From assembly GCF_036227405.1 (NCBI RefSeq), contig NZ_CP109473.1, forward strand, positions 2,418,001 to 2,482,000: 64,000 nucleotides of DNA, in the 5' to 3' direction. The translations under genes were made by a program, and so were the position numbers. Shown piece by piece: positions 27,701-35,006 of the stretch. The stretch comes from Streptomyces sp. NBC_01460. Its GTDB lineage: Bacteria > Actinomycetota > Actinomycetes > Streptomycetales > Streptomycetaceae. The notes below the pieces were generated by a model. It ran no database searches, was not told where the DNA came from, and was given only the letters and a program-made list of their open reading frames with translations. Position 1 is the stretch's first letter; each line of letters starts with the position of its first letter.

Positions 27701-29491
27701 GAGCGCGTCGCGCAGGTCGAGCCCCAGGTGGGGCAGGAGGAGCTCGGCGCACTCGTCCAGGGTGTCGCGGAACACCGGCAGGTGCTCGTACCAGCCCTGG
27801 CCCATGGCAAGGTGCTGGGTGCCCTGGCCGGGGAACAGCAGGACGACGGGCCGGTCGGCGGGCTGCCCGGAGTCCTGGTGGGTGTGGCGCGGGTCCGCGC
27901 TGCGCAGGGCCCGTACGGCGGTGGCCCGGTCCGGGGCGGTGATGACGGCCCGGTAGTTGAAGGTGCGGCGCGCGGTGGCGAGGGTGTACGCGGTGTCGTC
28001 GAGGCCGGTGTCGCCGGACGGGCCCGCCTCGGCTGGAGCCGTGGCCTCCAGGTGGTCGGCGAGCGCGGTGCGCGCCGCCTGCAGCGCGGCCGGCGATTTC
28101 GCGGAGACCGGCAGCACCACCACGGGCGCGGCGTGGGCGCGGGGGCGGTCACCGCTCGCCGGGGCCTCCTCCAGGACGACGTGGGCGGTGGTGCCGCCCA
28201 TGCCCGTGGAGGTGACGGCGCAGCGCAGGGGGCCGTCACCGCCCTCCCAGGGTTCGACGGCCGTGCCCACGCGGAAGCGGGTGCCCTCCACGGCGCACTC
28301 CGGGTTCCACCCGGTGAAGTGCGGGGTGGGCACGAGGGTGCGGTGGTGCAGCATCAGGACGCACTTGATGAAGGCGGTGACGCCCGCGGCCACGCTCAGA
28401 TGGCCCAGGTTCGCCTTGACCGAGCCGATGGTGAGCGGCTGCGCGCCTTCGGCGGCGTAGGCCTGCGCCACGGCGGACAGCTCGATCGGGTCGCCCATCC
28501 TGGTGCCCGTGCCGTGCGCCTCCAGGTAGCTGACGTCGGCGGGTTCCACGTCGGCCACGGCCAGCGCCTCGGCGAGTACGGCGGCCTGTCCGGAGACACC
28601 GGGGGCCGTGTAACCCGCCCGGTCGGCCCCGTCGTTGCCGACGGCGGAACCCCGGACCACCGCCCAGACGGTGTCACCGTCGGCGAGCGCGTCGGCCAGC
28701 CGCTTGAGGACCACCACGCCGGCCCCGTTGCCGAAGACGGTGCCGTCGGCCCCGGCGTCGAACGGCCGGACCGTGCCGGAGGCCGAGGCGATGCCGTCGG
28801 CCTCGTGGAGGTATCCCGCCTCCTGGGGGAAGCGCAGGGCGACGCCTCCCGCCAGCGCGACGTCGCACTCCTGGGACAGCAGGCTCTGGACCGCGGTGTG
28901 CACGGCGACCAGCGAGGTCGAGCAGGCCGTCTGCACCGAGATGCTGGGGCCCGTGAGGTTGAGGTGGTAGGAGACCCTGGTGGCCAGGTAGTTGGGGTCG
29001 TTCCCCATCAGCGTGGGCAGGTCCTGGCGCATCCGCCGGATCGACCCCTTGAAGCCCTTCTCCCCCGTGAGCACGTTGTTCAGGAGGTACGTGCTGCTGA
29101 GCGCGCCGGCGAAGACACCGATGCGGCCGGGGTACTGCTCCGAGTCGTGACCGCTGTGCTCCAGGGCGGCCCAGGAGCACTGCAGGAACATCCGCAGCTG
29201 CGGGTCCATCCGCTCGGCCTCACGGGCGCTGAGGTAGAAGAACGACGCGTCGAACAGGTCGGCGCCCTCGACCGTCGAGGCGCGGCGCACGTAGCGGGGG
29301 TCGGCGACCGATTCCGGAGGGACCCCGGCGGCGCTCAGCACGTCCTCGTCCACGTCGGCGACCTGCTCGGTGCCGGCCAGCAGATTGCGCCAGAACTCCG
29401 CGTGGTCACGGGCCCCCGGCAGTCGGCAGTCCAGGCCCACGACGGCGATCCGGCCGTCCAGGGCTGCGTCGTCGTACGCGCGATCAGTCAC
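24779..29491 (-). CDS. type I PKS module KS-AT-KR-ACP
   Basis: A 1570-residue single module. The KS has Cys190 (VQTACSTS), His326 (EAHGTGT) and His364 (NLGHL). The AT has GHSVGEY (Ser647) and HAFH (743-746), the signature of malonyl-CoA specificity. The KR has TGGLGEIG and SSLAGVLGG...GYGAANHF with Ser, Tyr and Asn of the catalytic set. The terminal ACP carries FGGDSLL. No DH, ER or TE is present, so the product should stay as a beta-hydroxy thioester. The KS is of the NRPS-hybrid type (FFYLSAREAERMDPQLR). GTG 29491 overlaps the A-ACP gene by 8 bp, so that protein probably loads this module. Confidence 0.92.
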   Translation of the reverse strand: MTDRAYDDAALDGRIAVVGLDCRLPGARDHAEFWRNLLAGTEQVADVDEDVLSAAGVPPESVADPRYVRRASTVEGADLFDASFFYLSAREAERMDPQLRMFLQCSWAALEHSGHDSEQYPGRIGVFAGALSSTYLLNNVLTGEKGFKGSIRRMRQDLPTLMGNDPNYLATRVSYHLNLTGPSISVQTACSTSLVAVHTAVQSLLSQECDVALAGGVALRFPQEAGYLHEADGIASASGTVRPFDAGADGTVFGNGAGVVVLKRLADALADGDTVWAVVRGSAVGNDGADRAGYTAPGVSGQAAVLAEALAVADVEPADVSYLEAHGTGTRMGDPIELSAVAQAYAAEGAQPLTIGSVKANLGHLSVAAGVTAFIKCVLMLHHRTLVPTPHFTGWNPECAVEGTRFRVGTAVEPWEGGDGPLRCAVTSTGMGGTTAHVVLEEAPASGDRPRAHAAPVVVLPVSAKSPAALQAARTALADHLEATAPAEAGPSGDTGLDDTAYTLATARRTFNYRAVITAPDRATAVRALRSADPRHTHQDSGQPADRPVVLLFPGQGTQHLAMGQGWYEHLPVFRDTLDECAELLLPHLGLDLRDALHPALRGLAPSPELSLDRTRLTQPALFAVEYALARQWQEWGIRPAALVGHSVGEYVAATLAGVFRLPDALRVIAERGRLVDALPGGVMAAVMLPPAELAAYLGDDVALAAVNEPAVCTVAGSREAVRELTARLTADGVAHRKVTTSHAFHSPMMDPAVGPLTELLRTIELSRPQTPFLSNRTGTWIRDEEATDPAYWGGHLRDTVRFSDCLATLLADGDHVFLEVGPGQTLATFTRRHPDRETGVPVITSAARGRDAGADLTAVHAALGRLWAAGLTVDWAGFHSGRGSGRVPLPTYPFEGTRYWIEPGPDTLTAGTGRSTVAPGGKLSLDEWLSAPVWRQAVGTPDTAARPLTDPVLLFADPDGNAARLAAHAFAGEVVTVRAGDAYGREDDTWTVRPGSEDDHSRLVADLLAEDRLPGHVVHAWSTGALPPERGTERFEQAQRAGLYSLIALVKALSEHGVTRPVQLDLVSAGAYAVSPAEPEPASELVTLAVAARVIGQEHGNIGSRHFDLPAQPDERSLRTLAVELGSFRRPEVAVTLRGATRWVAEMARVRADWTAPAESRLKDGGVYLITGGLGEIGSTIAGWLHRECGARLALLTREALPARGTWDAWLEEHPQDDETALRIGRLRALEASGATPFLVNADVADEDGLRTAVEKVEAQFGGLDGVVHAAGLPSEQWDRAITAASVEQCRWHFVSKAHGQIALEKVLADHPVDFCLMLSSLAGVLGGLRLLGYGAANHFMDAAAERANRGLDRTVWISAAWDVWQHHQDEKRALSAIGRSMDDKAIQPEEGLETIRRLLTLRDVSHVAVSTWDIDYRLDQWVRDERIAKPVAGVLVTGTDADGDAGDLTDQVARLVRDALGSEDMPLDGDIFEFGGDSLLIVRLLSNVREQFSVEVSLADVLGDPTPRALAGLVGDRLLAGDEADDEVALLARELDGLDPAELERLLAAAETDPAARPAAGTPQEQER

Positions 29492-31457
29492 GGGTCCCTC
29501 CAGGGGCCATGGTTCGGTCCCCGCCGGGAGGCGGGAGTGTCGGGGAGTGAGGGGCGCCGGTCCCGGGGCGGCGCGGGCGGCGGGCCGTGCGGCGGCGGGC
29601 GCCGCGTGCCGTGCCGCCGGCGGCGTCCTCGGTGCCGGGCCCGGTGGTGCCCGGTCCCTCGGCGCCGGGCCCCGAGGGGCCGGCGGCCCGCCGGATCAGC
29701 CGGATCAGGCTCCGGATGGTCGGCGCCCGGTAGAGGTCGGTCATCCGCAGTCCGGGGGCGATGGTCCGGGTCAGCCGTTCGTGCACGGCCGCCATGCGCA
29801 GCGAGGTGCCCCCGAGGTCGAAGAAGTTGTCGTCGGGGCCGGCGCCCGTGGTGCCGAGCACCTCGTGCCAGGCGGCGGCGACGGCGCGTTCGAGGGAGCC
29901 GGCGGGACCCGGGCCCGTGTCCTCGGCGGCCGGAGCCACCGTCAGCGGGTCGGGGAGCGCCATCCGGTCGATCTTGTGGTTCGCGGTCAGCGGCAGCTCG
30001 TCGAGCAGGACGTAGGCGGTGGGTACCGCGTGGTCGGGGAGGATGCCGCGGAGCGCCGCCCGCAACGCGGCGGCCCGGGGCCGGGGACCGGGTCCGGCCA
30101 CCAGGTGGGCGGCCAGCTGGCGTTCACCGAGCCGGTCGGTGTAGGGCATGACGACGGCCTCGCGGATCTGCGGCAGCCCCTTGAGCGCGCTCTCCACCTC
30201 ACCGGTCTCGACCCGGATGCCGGAGATCTTGACCTGGAAGTCCACCCGCCCGATGAGCAGCAGGGTGCCGTCGGCGAGCCGCCGCGCGAGGTCACCGGTG
30301 CGGTACGACAGGTCCGCGGCGACGGCCCCGGGCGCCAGGTAGGGGCTGACGACGACGATCTCGCCCTCGCCGGGCCCCTCGACCGTCCCGCCCTCGGCGT
30401 CCTGGAGGCGGACCGTGGTCCCCACCACCGGGAGGCCGAGGGGGAAGACGCCGGTCGGCGGACGGTAGCCGGGGTCCTCCACCCGCAGCAGCGCGCACGA
30501 GCACTCGGTGGAGCCGTAGGCGCCCGCGACCTGGCAGTGCGGCCCGAAGGCACGCCGGTGGGCGTCGAGGTCGCTGAGGTGCAGGGTGTCGCCGCCGAGG
30601 GCGAGCAGGCGCATCGCCGGGAGGGCGGTGCCGCGCGACTCCATGGCCCGGACGAGGGCACGGAAGACGGGCAGGGTCGAGTGGTAGACGGTGAGGCTCT
30701 CCCGCGCCATCCACTCCAGCAGTCCGCCCACCCCGAGCGATTTGAGGTCCACGGGGTACAGGGCGGCGCCGTTGAGCAGGGCGGCGAAGGTGTCCTGGAC
30801 GGCGGAGTCCCAGCTGTACGCGGACTGCAGGGTCAGCCGGTCCCCGGGCCCGATCCGGAGGCCGTCGGTCCAGACCCGGGTGTGGTGCAGCACGTTGCGG
30901 TGCACCTGGGCCACGGGCTTGGGGCGGCCGGTGGAGCCCGAGGTGTAGAGCACGTAGGCCTCGCCGTCCGGCGTCGCCCGCACCTCCGGGTCGGCGTCGT
31001 GGCGCACCAGGTCCTCGTACGCGAGCACGGGCCGGCCCTGGGCGAGCGCCGTGGCCGACGGCAGGCTCCCCCGGACGGTGACGAGGGCACGGGCCCCGGA
31101 GTCCTCGGCCATGAAGGCGAGCCGCGGTTCGGGGTAGGCGGCGTCCAGCGGCACGTACGACAGGCCGGCCCGCAGCACGCCGAGGAGCGTGGCGATCATC
31201 TCGGCGCCGTGCGAGAACAGCAGGGCGACCCGCTCGCCCGGGCGCAGGCCGGCGGCGACGAGCCCGGCGGCCACCCGGGCGGACAGCCGTTCGGTCTCCC
31301 GGTACGTCCACCGGGTCGCGGGGGTGACGACCGCCTCCCGGCCGGGGTGCGCGGCGGCGGTCTCCAGGAAGCGGTGGACCAGGGTCCCGGCCCGCTCGGC
31401 GGCGGGGAACGGTCGGTGTCCGGTGTCCGGGGCGCCGGACGGGAGGGCGGTGGTCAC
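29484..31457 (-). CDS. adenylation-carrier protein (A-PCP loading module)
   Basis: A 657-residue A-PCP didomain. The A domain has YVLYTSGSTGRPKP, GAYGSTECS, YRTGDLARR and NHKIDRM. The carrier (FFDLGGTSLRM) has its serine near residue 570. Substrate-pocket segment SAYSWDSAVQDTF is not a common amino-acid code, so an unusual carboxylic or amino acid starter is likely. The last about 65 residues are a low-complexity Gly/Pro/Arg tail. GTG 31457 overlaps the MDR gene by four bases; the longer reading to 31574 would only duplicate that gene's end. Context: it follows the EPSPS/aminotransferase/oxidoreductase genes that probably make its acid substrate and precedes the PKS. Confidence 0.88.
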   Translation of the reverse strand: MTTALPSGAPDTGHRPFPAAERAGTLVHRFLETAAAHPGREAVVTPATRWTYRETERLSARVAAGLVAAGLRPGERVALLFSHGAEMIATLLGVLRAGLSYVPLDAAYPEPRLAFMAEDSGARALVTVRGSLPSATALAQGRPVLAYEDLVRHDADPEVRATPDGEAYVLYTSGSTGRPKPVAQVHRNVLHHTRVWTDGLRIGPGDRLTLQSAYSWDSAVQDTFAALLNGAALYPVDLKSLGVGGLLEWMARESLTVYHSTLPVFRALVRAMESRGTALPAMRLLALGGDTLHLSDLDAHRRAFGPHCQVAGAYGSTECSCALLRVEDPGYRPPTGVFPLGLPVVGTTVRLQDAEGGTVEGPGEGEIVVVSPYLAPGAVAADLSYRTGDLARRLADGTLLLIGRVDFQVKISGIRVETGEVESALKGLPQIREAVVMPYTDRLGERQLAAHLVAGPGPRPRAAALRAALRGILPDHAVPTAYVLLDELPLTANHKIDRMALPDPLTVAPAAEDTGPGPAGSLERAVAAAWHEVLGTTGAGPDDNFFDLGGTSLRMAAVHERLTRTIAPGLRMTDLYRAPTIRSLIRLIRRAAGPSGPGAEGPGTTGPGTEDAAGGTARGARRRTARRPRRPGTGAPHSPTLPPPGGDRTMAPGGTRD

Positions 31458-32521
31458 GGTGCGTGGTGCTCCTCGGGTCGGTCGCCGGTGCGGTGGGAGA
31501 AGAGCACCGCGGGGTACGCGGGCCTCGCGCGCAGCTGGGCGTAGGCCTCGCCGGCGCGGTCCAGCGGGAAGCACGGCAGGCGCATCGCGGCCGGCCGGAT
31601 GCCGCCCGAGACGATCAGGTCCAGGGCCCGCTGGAGGTTCTCGGTGACGGTGCCCTCGCCGTCCGGCGCCGTGACGTCGGCGCGGCCGCGCGCGTACGCG
31701 GCGTCGCGGTAGCCGGCGCCGCAGCGGGCCGCGTACCGGATGTCCAGGTTGCCCAGCTCGACGCTGAACTCGACCCGGGCGGCGAACCGCCCGACCCCGA
31801 CCAGCCGGGGCCGTCCGGGGGCCCGGCCCGCCCAGCGGGCCGCCGCGGCGACGGTCTCGTCGGCGTCGCCGGTGCCGCAGAGCAGCACACAGCGGCCGCC
31901 CTCGGCCGAGGTGCGGGTGCCGGCCAGGAACGGGGCCGCCTCGGCGACGTCGAGGCCGAGCGCCGCGGCCTCCCTCAGCCGGTCCTGGCGCAGGTCGAGG
32001 AGGGTGACCCGGTTGCCGCGGGCGGCGGCGGTCTGCGCGACGAGCTGCCCGACGACGCCCGCCCCGACCACGGCGACCTCGTCGCCGGGGGCGAGCCCGG
32101 CACGGTCGACAGCGTGGACGGCGGTGGCGGCCAGATTGGCCACGACGGCGTCCGCGAGCGCGAGCCCGTCCGGGACCTTCCGGCAGAGCCGGTACCCGGC
32201 GGTGATCACCCCGGCGTGCACGGCTTCGCCCCAGCCCATCGCGATGACCCGGTCACCGGGGGCGAAGCCGGGCGCGTCGGGGCCGACGGCCTCGACGACG
32301 CCGGCGGAGCAGTAGCCGAGCGGGAACCGTTCGCCGGTGCGCGCGGAGCGGTCCAGGTAGTGCAGTTCGGTGCCCGGGCTGACCAGACTGTAGGCGGCAC
32401 GGACGCGCAGCTCACCGGGGCCGGGCGCGGGGCAGTCGGCCTCCTCCAGCACGGGGAGCGGGGCACCCCCGGCGACCAGGCGCCGGGTGCGCAGCACACG
32501 GGCGGCGGGCGGGGCCGTCAT
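31454..32521 (-). CDS. MDR-superfamily zinc-type alcohol dehydrogenase-like oxidoreductase
   Basis: A 355-residue medium-chain dehydrogenase/reductase. The catalytic domain opens with SLVSPGTELHYLDRS, followed by GYCSAGVVEAVG and GDRVIAMGWGEA. The Rossmann motif is VAVVGAGVVGQLVAQ. The GHE zinc ligand motif is not present and no structural-zinc cysteine cluster is visible, so it is probably a zinc-independent reductase/dehydrogenase of the SPGTE subgroup. ATG 32521 overlaps the FrhB-like gene stop by four bases. It likely reduces or oxidises a ring or carbonyl in the starter unit. Confidence 0.84.
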   Translation of the reverse strand: MTAPPAARVLRTRRLVAGGAPLPVLEEADCPAPGPGELRVRAAYSLVSPGTELHYLDRSARTGERFPLGYCSAGVVEAVGPDAPGFAPGDRVIAMGWGEAVHAGVITAGYRLCRKVPDGLALADAVVANLAATAVHAVDRAGLAPGDEVAVVGAGVVGQLVAQTAAARGNRVTLLDLRQDRLREAAALGLDVAEAAPFLAGTRTSAEGGRCVLLCGTGDADETVAAAARWAGRAPGRPRLVGVGRFAARVEFSVELGNLDIRYAARCGAGYRDAAYARGRADVTAPDGEGTVTENLQRALDLIVSGGIRPAAMRLPCFPLDRAGEAYAQLRARPAYPAVLFSHRTGDRPEEHHAP

Positions 32522-33738
32522 CGCTGCTCCTCCGTGGTCGTGGGGGCGGCGATCCAGCGCTCGTCGGGGACGATCTCCAGGTCCTCGCGGAAGCCGGGTA
32601 TGGGGCCCATCGGGGTGGGCTTGCCCGATCTCTCGTACGAGGCACGGCGGTTGCGCTTGCGCTCCAGTCCGAGGTTGAGGCCCGCGAGCTCCACGGGGCT
32701 GTGGGTGAGCAGGCCACGGGCCCGGCCCTCGGCGACGGCTTCGGCGCCGGCCGCCGTACGGATGAACACCCGCCCGTGCTTGACCTGTTCGCCGCCGCCC
32801 ACGCTCGCGGCGAAGATGTTGGGGTCGCCGTCGCTGACGCTCACGTCGGCCAGGCCCGACATCCAGTCGCCGCAGGAGAGGCACCGGTAGGTCTTGTTGC
32901 CCGCGAAGTCCCTGACGGCCTGCCAGAAGGCGACCTGGTGCTCCGCCCCGTCGTCCGTACGGATCCTGATGTCGCCCGGGTACTCGCCTTCCCGGTAGCG
33001 CAGCCGGACCACGGACTCCAGGGGCACCTCGGCCCGGTCGCGGATCACGGCGGCGGTGCCCTCGGGCCGGGTGCTGGAGGAGCAGGCGGGTTCGATCGCC
33101 AGCACCACGTGGTCGCGGGCCCAGCGGCCCGCCGGGGTGTCCATCGCCTGGAGCTTGCGCAGCGCCTGGATGTGGCAGGCCACGCCGGTCATCGCGACCC
33201 GGGCGTCCGGCTCCTCCTCCATCACCTGGCGCAACGCGCCCAGGTAGGGCGCCAGTTGGTAGGTGGACTGGGCGGTCTCGGTCAGCTGGGCCGGGTCCCG
33301 CACCAGCGCGGGGGCCGCCCGCCACGGCTCGTCCGGGTCCCGGCCCATGGAGAGCACGACGTCCACGTCGAGCGCGGCCATCGCGGTCTGCAGGAGCGCG
33401 GTGAGGGTGCCGCCGCTGGCGGACGCCTCGAAGACCGCGGGGTCGAGCGAGTACCCGGCGACCACTTCGGAGAAGACACCGGTCCAGCGCTCCTCGGGGG
33501 TCCGCCTCCGGCCGAACAGCCTCTCCTCGGAGGCGGGGGTGGCGGGGTCGGCGCCGGGACAGACGTCGAGGCACTCGCCGCAGTCACCGCAGTCCGTGTC
33601 CGTCCAGGACGCGGCGGTGAGCACCGGGGCGAGCCCGTCGAAGCCGATGACCGCTTCCGGGCAGACGAGCTGACAGGCCCCGCACACGGTACAGAGGTCG
33701 AGGTCGAGTACGTCCTTCTGCAGTTGCTGGAACGTCAC
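32518..33738 (-). CDS. FrhB-family iron-sulfur flavoprotein (F420 hydrogenase/dehydrogenase beta-subunit-like)
   Basis: A 406-residue protein with two [4Fe-4S] ferredoxin motifs near the N-terminus: C16xxC19xxC22xxxC26 and C50xxC53xxC56xxxC60. FrhB N- and C-terminal domains follow, with further cysteines in TGVACH and CLSCGDW. The family uses FAD and often F420 or ferredoxin to reduce or oxidise substrates such as chlorophyll intermediates. In a biosynthetic operon it suggests a low-potential reduction of an unsaturated ring acid. The GTG start at 33738 and four-base overlaps on both sides make it an integral part of the operon. Confidence 0.87.
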   Translation of the reverse strand: MTFQQLQKDVLDLDLCTVCGACQLVCPEAVIGFDGLAPVLTAASWTDTDCGDCGECLDVCPGADPATPASEERLFGRRRTPEERWTGVFSEVVAGYSLDPAVFEASASGGTLTALLQTAMAALDVDVVLSMGRDPDEPWRAAPALVRDPAQLTETAQSTYQLAPYLGALRQVMEEEPDARVAMTGVACHIQALRKLQAMDTPAGRWARDHVVLAIEPACSSSTRPEGTAAVIRDRAEVPLESVVRLRYREGEYPGDIRIRTDDGAEHQVAFWQAVRDFAGNKTYRCLSCGDWMSGLADVSVSDGDPNIFAASVGGGEQVKHGRVFIRTAAGAEAVAEGRARGLLTHSPVELAGLNLGLERKRNRRASYERSGKPTPMGPIPGFREDLEIVPDERWIAAPTTTEEQR

Positions 33739-35006
33739 AGGGATTCCTCACTACAGGAGTCGGCCTCGGCGATCGCGGCCGACAGGCCGTCCATCAGGTG
33801 TCGGTACGCCGCCTCGTCGAGCAGCACGGGCGGGACGATCTTGACGCTGGCGCCTTCCGGGCCGCCTCCGAACAGCAGCAGCCGCCCGTCCAGGGCCGCC
33901 CGCAGCACCGCGCGGGCACGCGCGGGGTCCGGCACTCCGTCCCGTACGCAGTCGAAGGCGGCGAGCGCGCCCGCGGTGCGGACGGAGTCGATCCACGGGT
34001 GGCGGTCGGCCAGGGCGCCCAGGTCGGCGAGGAGCCGGGCGCCGAGGGCGCGCGACCGGGCCGGCAGGTCGGTCCCGACCACGGTGTCGAGCACGGCGGC
34101 GGCCGCCGCGCAGGAGACCGGGTGGCCCGAGAAGGTGGAGGTCTGCACACCGGCGGGCAGGGCGTCGACCACGTGCCGCTCACCCACGACCGCCGCCACC
34201 GGGAAGCCGTTTCCCAGCGTCTTGCCGAGCAGGGTCAGGTCGGGCTGTTCGGTCATCGTCTCGGCGGCGAACATCCGCCCGGCGCGGCCCAGGCCCGTGT
34301 AGATCTCGTCCAGGACGAGCAGCGCGCCCCGGCGGTGCGCCTGCCGGGCGATCTCGTCGAGCAGGTCCGGCGCCACCGCCAGGACGCCCTCGGTGACCTG
34401 GACCGGCTCCAGGACGACCGCGGCCGTCCCGCCCAGCAGGTCGGCCTCGTCGAGCGCGGCGGACAGGGCGGCCGCGAAGTCCCGGGCGTCGTCCGGGTGC
34501 GGCCGGCGCGGGTCGGGCAGCTCGGCGCGCACCACGGGGCCGGCCGTCCGGCCGCTGTAGGCCTTGAACTCGGCACGCCAGGTCAGGGCGAGCGCCCCCG
34601 CGGTCTTGCCGTGGTAGCCGTGCCGGAAGGCGACCACCGCGCGGTGCCCGGTGAAGGCCCGGGCGATCTTCAGCGCGGACTCGACCGCCTCGGCGCCCGT
34701 CGTGGTGGGAAGGACGGCCGGGTCCTCGTACGGGCTGATCCGGCCGATGGCGGAGACCATCCGGGTGCGCGCGTCGGAACCCAGCTTGCAGCCGGTGTGG
34801 GTGAGCCGTCCGAGCTGCCGGGCGGCGGCCGCCGTGACGGCGGGGTGCTGGTGGCCGAGGGTGGCCGCGCCGCTGCCCGACGTGCCGTCGAACCAGGCGG
34901 TGCCGTCCTCGGTGTAGAGCCAGGGGCCGCTGCCCGTGGCGAACTCGGGTCCGAGCACGGTGCCGGTGGAACGTGCCTCGGGGGCCTGGGCCTTCACTTC
35001 CGTCAT
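33735..35006 (-). CDS. class III PLP aminotransferase
   Basis: A 423-residue fold-type I aminotransferase of the ornithine/omega-aminotransferase class. The PLP lysine is K262 (LLGKTLGNGFPVAAV), with the conserved Asp233 in LVLDEIYTGLGRAG, plus TTTGAEAVESALKIAR and FRHGYHGKTAGALALT. It should transfer an amino group to a ketone or aldehyde, or act as an aminomutase. Neighbours suggest that it aminates a shikimate-type or cyclic keto acid before activation by the A-PCP protein. ATG 35006 overlaps the EPSPS-like stop by four bases. Confidence 0.9.
   Translation of the reverse strand: MTEVKAQAPEARSTGTVLGPEFATGSGPWLYTEDGTAWFDGTSGSGAATLGHQHPAVTAAAARQLGRLTHTGCKLGSDARTRMVSAIGRISPYEDPAVLPTTTGAEAVESALKIARAFTGHRAVVAFRHGYHGKTAGALALTWRAEFKAYSGRTAGPVVRAELPDPRRPHPDDARDFAAALSAALDEADLLGGTAAVVLEPVQVTEGVLAVAPDLLDEIARQAHRRGALLVLDEIYTGLGRAGRMFAAETMTEQPDLTLLGKTLGNGFPVAAVVGERHVVDALPAGVQTSTFSGHPVSCAAAAAVLDTVVGTDLPARSRALGARLLADLGALADRHPWIDSVRTAGALAAFDCVRDGVPDPARARAVLRAALDGRLLLFGGGPEGASVKIVPPVLLDEAAYRHLMDGLSAAIAEADSCSEESL

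Noticed and set aside
32522..33574. An extended frame joined to the MDR oxidoreductase
   Set aside because: It is the off-frame of the FrhB-like gene; ATG 32521 overlaps that gene's stop and gives a full-length MDR protein.
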